Of a stretch of 64,000 nt of DNA, positions 58,849 through 64,000 are shown in pieces. Both the position numbers and the translations under genes were made by a program. The first letter of the stretch is position 1; every line of letters begins with the position of its first letter. The stretch covers positions 3,906,001-3,970,000 of the forward strand of contig NZ_JAFBCT010000001.1 in the NCBI RefSeq assembly GCF_016907835.1, given 5' to 3'. The notes under the pieces were generated by a model. The model was not told the DNA's origin and made no database searches. It worked only from the letters and a program-made list of their open reading frames with translations. The DNA comes from Agromyces cerinus (GTDB lineage Bacteria > Actinomycetota > Actinomycetes > Actinomycetales > Microbacteriaceae).

Positions 58849-60033
58849 ATGACCGTACATTACGCATTGCCCACCGCAGCCGATTTCACCGCGCTCGCGG
58901 GGCTGCATCATCCGTCGATCACGATCTACGCGTCGACCTCGCCCGTCGTGAGCGAGCGCGAGCGCGCCGAGGTGGCGGTGAAGAGCTCGTTCGACGAGGC
59001 GATCGAACGCGTGAAGGCGTCGGGTGCCCCGAACGCCGAGCTCGAGGCACTCCGCCGCGAGCGCGACGCCGTGATCGGCGACCAGCAGATCTGGGCCGGG
59101 CTCGCCCGGTCGATCGCGATCTTCGTCGCTCCCGGGTTCAGCGAGGTCTTCGTGCTGCCGAACCGGCTCGACGACGCCGTGCACGTCGGCTCGCACTTCA
59201 CCCTCGGCCAGCTGCTGCGGGCGCCGAGCCAGGATCAGGAGGCGTTCGCGCTCACCCTGTCGGCCAACGAGTGGTCGCTGTGGCACGCGACCCCGACCGA
59301 CCGGGCCGTGCGCCTCGACATCGACGAGTCGCACGACAAGAGCCTCGACGATGCCATCAACCGCGACCCCGAGAACGACGACAAGCCGCGCGGCGGCAAG
59401 CACGGCGACCGTGGTGTGAGCGGCGACGAACGCCGCAAGGCCTTCTACGAGCTCTACGCGAAGCGCGTCGCCGACGCCACGCGGCACGAGCTCATGCAGC
59501 GCGACCCCGACGACCGGGTGCCGCTCTTCGTCTTCGCCGCCGAACCGTTGCTCAGCCTCTTCATCGAACGCATCCGCAACGGGCGCCGCGTCGTCGCCGT
59601 TCCCGGTGCACCGGACCGGCTCGGTGCCGCCGAGATCGACGAGGCGCTGCGCGAGCAGCTGGGCCGGCTGAACGTCGCCGAGGCCGATGGCGCGCTGCGG
59701 CAGCTCACCGAGGGCACGGCCGGCCGGGTCGAACGCGACCTCGCCGCGATCGCGCGCGAGGCGGCGGACGGCGCGGTCGAGGTCTTCTGGTTCGACTTCA
59801 CGACCTCGGTGAACGGCACGCTCGACCGCGAGTCGGGTGCGATCGAGTTCGCGAGCGGGCACGGTGCCGACGAGCAGCTGAGCGACGGCACCCACGCCGG
59901 CGACCTGTTGCCGCAGCTGGCGCTGCTCGTGATGGCGAAGGGCGGCAAGGTCGTCACGGTGCGCAGCGACGACCTCGACGGCACGGTGTGGTCGGGTCCG
60001 GCGATGGCCGAGCTGAGGTTCGCGCTGGCGTAG
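58849..60033 (+). CDS. baeRF-type (bacterial eRF1-like) protein
   Basis: A 394-residue soluble protein similar to bacterial archaeo-eukaryotic release-factor-like (baeRF) proteins, probably the group near baeRF11. Supporting segments are LHHPSITIYASTSPVVSERERAEVAVKSSFDEAIERVK at the N-terminus, IAIFVAPGFSEVFVLPNRL (about 95-113), a charged insert, PLFVFAAEPLLSLFIERIRNGRRVVAVPG (about 225-253) and AKGGKVVTVRSDDLDG near the C-terminus. Such proteins are predicted to act on ribosomes or stress-related complexes, but functions are largely unproven. The ATG follows GGAGGAACG. Confidence 0.7.
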   Translation: MTVHYALPTAADFTALAGLHHPSITIYASTSPVVSERERAEVAVKSSFDEAIERVKASGAPNAELEALRRERDAVIGDQQIWAGLARSIAIFVAPGFSEVFVLPNRLDDAVHVGSHFTLGQLLRAPSQDQEAFALTLSANEWSLWHATPTDRAVRLDIDESHDKSLDDAINRDPENDDKPRGGKHGDRGVSGDERRKAFYELYAKRVADATRHELMQRDPDDRVPLFVFAAEPLLSLFIERIRNGRRVVAVPGAPDRLGAAEIDEALREQLGRLNVAEADGALRQLTEGTAGRVERDLAAIAREAADGAVEVFWFDFTTSVNGTLDRESGAIEFASGHGADEQLSDGTHAGDLLPQLALLVMAKGGKVVTVRSDDLDGTVWSGPAMAELRFALA

Positions 60034-60083
60034 ACCGGCGCGGGCGCCAGGGCATCCGCTCGGTCAGTGCGGCATCCGCTCGC

Positions 60084-60431
60084 TCAGCGCAGGGCGCCGA
60101 CGCGATCGCGGAGCGGGAGGACGAAGCCCTCGCGCCAGCGGAAGCGGATGACGACCTGCTTCGCGTGGGCGTCTTCGATCATGGCCTCGACGCTGGTCTC
60201 GGTGAGCACTCGGGCGGGTGCGCCGCTCGCCGGCGGGGTCTCGCGGACCTCGAGCCAGAGGCTCTCGGGGTGGGGCACGACGCCCGGGTTCGCGGCGACG
60301 AGCTGGAGGGTCCACCCCTGGCTCGCGCAGAGTCCGTAGCCGGAGACGTGGATGAGTCGGGTGTCGGTGGTTTCGATGACGGTCGCCTCGAAGTCGGCGG
60401 CAGAGTATTCGCAGTGCTGCAGTCCGTTCAT
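60084..60431 (-). CDS. Hypothetical protein
   Basis: A 115-residue soluble protein: MNGLQHCEYSAADFEATVIETTDTRLIHVSGYGLCASQGWTLQL, then VVPHPESLWLEVRETPPAS and a C-terminal segment, EDAHAKQVVIRFRWREGFVLPLRDRVG. The strand-rich pattern suggests a small beta-barrel or immunoglobulin-like fold. No family recognised. It is convergent with the baeRF-like gene (50 bp) and divergent from the second LLM oxidoreductase. Start chosen as the only Met before the conserved-looking block. Confidence 0.65.
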   Translation of the reverse strand: MNGLQHCEYSAADFEATVIETTDTRLIHVSGYGLCASQGWTLQLVAANPGVVPHPESLWLEVRETPPASGAPARVLTETSVEAMIEDAHAKQVVIRFRWREGFVLPLRDRVGALR

Positions 60432-60575
60432 TCGTCCGAACGTAGTCCGCAAGACATGAGCCTGCCTCAGTGCTGGCGCTGAGTTCGACGGCCGGGGCGG
60501 CACGGAGGTGGCCGGCTCGTCGGCGGCGAGCCTCGGGCGCGGGCCGATCGTCCGGTCGACCTTATGGTGGATCCC

Positions 60576-61577
60576 ATGCGATTCGGAATGTTCGTTCCCC
60601 AGGGCTGGCGTTACGACCTCGTCGGCATCGACCCGGCCCAGCACTGGCAGACGATGCACTCGCTCGCCGAGTACGCCGACGCGCCCGACTCGGTGTGGGA
60701 GTCGATCTGGGTCTACGACCACTTCCACACGACCCCGGTGCCGTCGCCGACCGAGGCGACCCACGAGGCGTGGAGCCTCATGGCCGCGTTCGCCGCCTCG
60801 ACCTCGCGTGTGCGGCTCGGCCAGATGTGCACCTGCATGAGCTATCGCAATCCCGCCTACCTCGCGAAGGTCGCCGCCACGGTCGACCACGTCTCGGGCG
60901 GGCGCCTCGAGATGGGCATCGGCGGCGGCTGGTACGAGCACGAATGGCGCGCGTACGGGTACGGTTTCCCGTCGATCCCCGAGCGACTCGGACGTCTTCG
61001 TGAGGGCGTCGAGATCATGCACCAGGCGTGGACGACCGGCCGCGCGACGCTCGACGGCACCTACTACCAGGTCGACGGGGCGATCGTGCAGCCGCAGCCG
61101 GTGCAGCCGGGCGGCATCCCCTTCTGGATCGCCGGCGGCGGCGAGCAGGTGACCCTCCGCATCGCGGCGAAGTACGCCTCATACACGAACTTCACGGGCA
61201 CCCCCGAGGAGTTCAGCCACAAGAGCGAGGTGCTGCGCGCGCACTGCGAGAGCCTCGGCACCGACTTCGAGGCGATCACCCGGTCGTCGAACTTCAACAC
61301 GGTCGTCGGCGTCGACGAAGCGGATGTCGCGCGGCGCCTCGCGGTCATCGAGACGCGGCTCACGCCGTTCCTCGGCCCTGAGAAGGCCGCCTCGCTCATC
61401 GCGGAGAACTACCGCTCGCCGAACGCCGCCGTCGGAACGCCGTCGCAGGTCGCGGCGAAGCTCGCCGAGCGCCGCGAGCTGGGTCTCGGCTACGCGATCC
61501 ACTACTTCCCCGAGGCGGCCTACGACCGTTCAGGGCTCGAGCTCTTCGCCGCGGAGGTCGTGCCGGCGCTGCGGTAG
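60576..61577 (+). CDS. LLM-class F420-dependent oxidoreductase
   Basis: A 333-residue luciferase-like enzyme of the TIGR03560-type F420 group. N-terminal MRFGMFVPQGWRYDLVGIDP is characteristic. Also visible are ESIWVYDHFHTTPVPS, TSRVRLGQMCTCMSYRNPAYLAKVAATVDHVSGGRLEMGIGGGWYEHEWRAYGYGFPSIPERLGRLREGVEIM (about 80-155) and PFWIAGGGEQVTLRIAAKYA. It probably performs hydride transfer with reduced F420 or FMN; substrate unknown. The Met at 60576 matches family starts; an ATG at 60564 is four codons longer. Its 3' end overlaps the convergent gene by 58 bases. Confidence 0.9.
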   Translation: MRFGMFVPQGWRYDLVGIDPAQHWQTMHSLAEYADAPDSVWESIWVYDHFHTTPVPSPTEATHEAWSLMAAFAASTSRVRLGQMCTCMSYRNPAYLAKVAATVDHVSGGRLEMGIGGGWYEHEWRAYGYGFPSIPERLGRLREGVEIMHQAWTTGRATLDGTYYQVDGAIVQPQPVQPGGIPFWIAGGGEQVTLRIAAKYASYTNFTGTPEEFSHKSEVLRAHCESLGTDFEAITRSSNFNTVVGVDEADVARRLAVIETRLTPFLGPEKAASLIAENYRSPNAAVGTPSQVAAKLAERRELGLGYAIHYFPEAAYDRSGLELFAAEVVPALR

Positions 61578-62125
61578 GCGGGTGACTGCTCGCGGGCCTG
61601 CTCGACCGATCGCCATCCGCTCGCGGGCCGGGCGACGCCCGCGTCGTCGGTGACGGTCGCATAGGGCAGCGCGAGCAGGTCGCCGACGTGGAGGTCGCCG
61701 GGCAATGCGAGCGGCGCAGGTGCGGAGCATCCGGTCGACACGGCCGTGAGCGTCGTCGGCACCGCGCGTGCCACCGAGGCGCGCCCGATGAGCCGTGCCT
61801 CCGGCCATGCCGGGTCGAGCTCCGAGAGGTCGCCATCGATCACGATCTCGCGGTCGAGGCCGCGCCGAGCGGATGCCTCGAGCACCCGCACCACGACGAC
61901 GCCCGTGTGCAGCGTGGTCGACGTGAGTCGACCGCCGGTGCCGGGCACGGCCGCCGGGCCGAGATGCACGGCCGGCGTGCCGCACAGGTCGACGACGCGC
62001 AGCAGTGAGACACCGTCGACGACGACGTCGGTGATCGTGGCGACGGTGGCCGCCGGCCAGTGATCGCCAGCGATCGGGTCGGGGATCGATCGACGCAGGG
62101 TCGGCAGGATGCGCGTGAGCGTCAT
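61520..62125 (-). CDS. Conserved hypothetical protein
   Basis: A 201-residue soluble protein beginning MTLTRILPTLRRSIPDPIAGDHWP, a start I associate with hypothetical proteins of Microbacteriaceae. Features are ATVATITDVVVDGVSLLRVVDLCGTPAVHLG and a C-terminal serine/arginine-rich tail (AYRSAGTTSAAKSSSPERS). No motif is recognised. Its 3' end overlaps the convergent LLM gene by 58 bases, so the tail may be evolving under constraint from the other gene. A GTG 12 codons upstream (62161) is an alternative start. Confidence 0.7.
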   Translation of the reverse strand: MTLTRILPTLRRSIPDPIAGDHWPAATVATITDVVVDGVSLLRVVDLCGTPAVHLGPAAVPGTGGRLTSTTLHTGVVVVRVLEASARRGLDREIVIDGDLSELDPAWPEARLIGRASVARAVPTTLTAVSTGCSAPAPLALPGDLHVGDLLALPYATVTDDAGVARPASGWRSVEQAREQSPAYRSAGTTSAAKSSSPERS

Positions 62126-62273
62126 CGCCTGCTCGCCGTCGTGGGGGAGCCGGATCGGCACGCGACGTTCGCGGGGGTGATCGGAGGCATGCCTCAGTTC
62201 TACGCCCGGCGCACGCCTCGAGCCCGTTTGTTACGCGATCCGAACGCCGGGAGCCCGATCGCTCATGCGCTGC

Positions 62274-62549
62274 TTACGCGGCGACGGCCTCGTCGAGCTT
62301 CGCCGAGAGCTCGGCGTCGGTCGGCTCGGTGAAGTGCGTGCCGTCGGGGAAGACGACCACGGGGATCTGCGTACGGCCGCTGATCGCCTTGGCGCGGTCG
62401 GCGCCGTCGGCGACCGTCTCGAGGTCGACGTAGTCGTAGTCGACGCCGCGCGTGTCGAGCAGGCGCTTCGAGCGGCGGCAGTCGCCGCACCACTCGGCGC
62501 CGTACATCGTGACGCGGGCGGGGTACAGGTCGGTGGCAGGGGAAGTCAT
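62274..62549 (-). CDS. Glutaredoxin/mycoredoxin-like protein
   Basis: A 91-residue thioredoxin-fold disulfide reductase with active site AEWCGDCRRSKRLLD (CGDC, about residues 20-24), then VDYDYVDLETV and the cis-Pro motif TQIPVVVFPDG. Actinobacteria use mycothiol, so it may act as a mycoredoxin; classical Mrx1 has CGYC, so the Asp variant is noteworthy. Probably cytoplasmic. It diverges from the DUF1905 gene by 68 bases. Confidence 0.88.
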   Translation of the reverse strand: MTSPATDLYPARVTMYGAEWCGDCRRSKRLLDTRGVDYDYVDLETVADGADRAKAISGRTQIPVVVFPDGTHFTEPTDAELSAKLDEAVAA

Positions 62550-62617
62550 ACCAATAACCTACGTGGGTACCCTGTCGGTTATTCCCAGGAGCGGCCGGCG
62601 GTGGCAGACTCGGGCGC

Positions 62618-63049
62618 ATGCGATTCGAGACGACGATGTCCCAGGTCGGCAACAACACGGGCATCGAGGTGCCGCCCGAGGTGATCGAGGAGCTCGGCGC
62701 CGGCAAGAAGCCGCCCGTCGTCGTGGTCGTGAACGGCTACGAGTACCGCAGCACCGTCGCGGTCATGGGCGGGCGCTTCATGATCTCGTTCAGTTCCGAC
62801 AAGCGAGCGGCCACGGGCATCGGCGGCGGCGATCCGATCGTCGTCGACCTCGAGCTCGACACGGCGCCGCGCACGGTCGAGGTGCCCGATGATCTCGCCG
62901 CCGCGCTCGGGACGGGCGGCGCCCGTGCGGCGTTCGACGCGCTCTCGCCGAGCGCGAAGAAGGCGCACGTCACTGCGGTCGAGGGCGCGAAGGCGGCCGA
63001 GACCCGGCAGCGGCGCATCGAGGGCATCGTGGCGAAGCTCGTCGGCTGA
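62618..63049 (+). CDS. DUF1905/YdeI-like protein
   Basis: A 143-residue protein with a DUF1905 domain (about 1-100): RFETTMSQVGNNTGIEVPPEVIEELGAGKKPPVVVVVNGYEYRSTVAVMGGRFMISFSSDKRAATGIGGGDPIVVDLELDTAPRTVEVPDDL. A C-terminal bacteriocin-protection (YdeI/OmpD-associated) segment follows: AFDALSPSAKKAHVTAVEGAKAAETRQRRIEGIVAKL. The molecular role is not known. No signal peptide. The next gene, a PPOX protein, starts 53 bases after its stop. Confidence 0.88.
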   Translation: MRFETTMSQVGNNTGIEVPPEVIEELGAGKKPPVVVVVNGYEYRSTVAVMGGRFMISFSSDKRAATGIGGGDPIVVDLELDTAPRTVEVPDDLAAALGTGGARAAFDALSPSAKKAHVTAVEGAKAAETRQRRIEGIVAKLVG

Positions 63050-63101
63050 CACCGGCCGACGCATGCGGAATGCGCCGGCCGCGATGCCGGTTCACCCCAC
63101 C

Positions 63102-63560
63102 ATGACCACGAACGCAGGACCTGTCCCCCTCACCGAGACCGAGGCATCCGAGCTGCTCTCCGCGCAGCAGTTCGGGGTGCTCGCCACGCTCAAGCGCGAT
63201 GGCCAGCCGCACCTCGCCACCATGCTCTACGCCTGGGATGCCTCGGAGCAGACGGCTCGCTTCTCGACGACCGCCACCCGACTGAAGGCGACGCACCTCA
63301 GGCGCGACCCCCGAGCGTCGCTGCACGTCTCGGGCGACGACCCGTGGTCGTACGCGACGCTCGAGGGCAGGGCCGAGGTCTCGGCCCCGACCGAGGAACC
63401 GGGCGACGAGGTCGGTCGGGAGCTGCTCGGCATGCTCGCTGCCGAGCTGCGTCCGGAGGACCCCACCGCGTTCTTCGCGGAGGCGGTCGCCGAGGGCCGG
63501 GTCGTGGTGCGGCTCACGGCCGACCGGGTCGGCGGCACCCGCCTCGACTTCGGCGACTGA
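63102..63560 (+). CDS. PPOX-class (pyridoxamine-oxidase-like) flavin or F420 protein
   Basis: A 152-residue split-barrel protein of the TIGR03618-like group: LLSAQQFGVLATLKRDGQPHLATMLYAWDASEQTARFSTTATRLKATHLRRDPRASLHVSGDDPWSYATLEGRAEVSAP. In actinobacteria many such proteins use coenzyme F420 rather than FMN. Start MTTNAG chosen at 63102 as the Met directly before the conserved barrel; the longer in-frame upstream sequence is Arg-rich and overlaps the previous gene. Confidence 0.87.
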   Translation: MTTNAGPVPLTETEASELLSAQQFGVLATLKRDGQPHLATMLYAWDASEQTARFSTTATRLKATHLRRDPRASLHVSGDDPWSYATLEGRAEVSAPTEEPGDEVGRELLGMLAAELRPEDPTAFFAEAVAEGRVVVRLTADRVGGTRLDFGD

Positions 63561-63608
63561 GCACCGCGCCGGAGCACGTGCGGCTCGTTCTGCGTCTCTG
63601 CGTCGTCG

Positions 63609-64000
63609 TCAGCCGCGCACGGGAGCGAGCACCGGGTCGCCGACGAGCTTCACGAACGCGCTGAGCTGCGCAACACCTTCGGGGGTGTAGGGCAGGGCAT
63701 CGAGCAGCCCGGGCGAGTAGAGCAGGTACGCCGCCCACTTCGCCCGCGAGATCGCCACGTTCAGGCGGTTCTTCAGCAGCAGGAACTCGACGCCGCGCGG
63801 TGCGGCCGCTGCTGAGGACGCGGCGAGCGAGACGATCGCGACGACCGCCTCCTGGCCCTGGAACTTGTCGACCGTGCCGACCGGCACCTCGGTCAGCCCG
63901 GCCGCGTCGAGTGCGGCCCGCACCTCGGTGAGCTGCGCGTTGTACGGCGTCACGACGATGAGGTCGCGTTGCGTCAGTGGGCGAGCGGATGCCGCGCCCG
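63609..64000 (-). CDS. Superfamily 1 helicase-type AAA protein, C-terminus only
   Basis: The minus-strand frame is open to the window edge, so only about 130 C-terminal residues are visible: LTQRDLIVVTPYNAQLTEVRAAL, then GTVDKFQGQEAVVAIVSL (motif V-like) and FLLLKNRLNVAISRAKWAAYLLYSP (motif VI with NVAISRAK). This is the AAA_12/DNA2-UPF1-like pattern, often in proteins that join a RecB-family nuclease to an SF1 helicase. The tail ends in LVGDPVLAPVRG. The missing N-terminal part lies outside the window. Confidence 0.85.
   Translation of the reverse strand, partial: GAASARPLTQRDLIVVTPYNAQLTEVRAALDAAGLTEVPVGTVDKFQGQEAVVAIVSLAASSAAAAPRGVEFLLLKNRLNVAISRAKWAAYLLYSPGLLDALPYTPEGVAQLSAFVKLVGDPVLAPVRG

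Overview
The window is about 64 kb of very GC-rich, gene-dense chromosome. Codon use, short intergenic gaps, and dispersed repeats built on GGTTGAGCCTGTCGA and GGTCTCGATACGCTCGC point to an actinobacterium of the family Microbacteriaceae. An Agromyces-like organism is my inference from general resemblance, not from a database search. No tRNA, rRNA, CRISPR array, insertion sequence or prophage was seen. Both edges cut through genes: a DEAD-box helicase at the left and a superfamily 1 helicase-type ATPase at the right.

Left part (1-18.4 kb): after the helicase and a lipoprotein comes a complete aerobic phenylacetate (phenylacetyl-CoA) pathway in three units. paaJ-F-H-Z (2668-7608) encodes the lower, ring-opening and beta-oxidation steps. 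paaI-K-R plus a SpoIIAA-like gene (13537 down to 10643) encodes the thioesterase, CoA ligase and TetR regulator. paaA-B-C-D-E-G (13654-18405) encodes the epoxidase and isomerase. The last two units diverge from one 116-bp region holding a 22-bp palindrome that fits the PaaR operator consensus. A RecQ helicase with a phosphoribosyltransferase-like tail and two small genes lie between the blocks.

Middle part (18.4-42.3 kb): a membrane protein, a secreted NPCBM glycosidase, a six-gene Mnh/Mrp sodium/proton antiporter operon (29484-23121), an AAA ATPase with a winged-helix tail, a divergent ECF41 sigma factor/NmrA oxidoreductase pair sharing two textbook ECF41 promoters, a NarL-type two-component system, an SMP-30-like protein translationally coupled to an ankyrin lipoprotein, another lipoprotein, and a branched-chain-amino-acid-type ABC importer (42240-37470). 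A PaaR-like palindrome lies upstream of the importer operon, which suggests that it imports phenylacetate or a related aromatic acid and belongs to the same regulon as the paa genes.

Right part (42.3-64 kb): a sulfurtransferase; a hydrolase/MerR operon with a MerR operator and a probably leaderless transcript; a methyltransferase followed by 56-bp tandem repeats; an FKBP lipoprotein; an ECF-type transporter core (fused double ATPase plus EcfT) with an upstream DtxR/IdeR-like iron box and no substrate-binding component nearby; a sulfatase; a three-gene cassette (DUF6325-like, a 54-residue Arg-tailed peptide, a PLDc_N-like membrane protein); a Tat-exported PHP-domain protein; two luciferase-like flavoproteins; a covalent-FAD-type oxidoreductase; a baeRF-type protein; a glutaredoxin; a YdeI/DUF1905-like protein; and a PPOX-class flavin/F420 protein.

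A recurring oddity is that dispersed repeats have been absorbed into genes: the N-termini of PaaF and PaaZ, and the C-termini and stop codons of PaaK and the sulfurtransferase.
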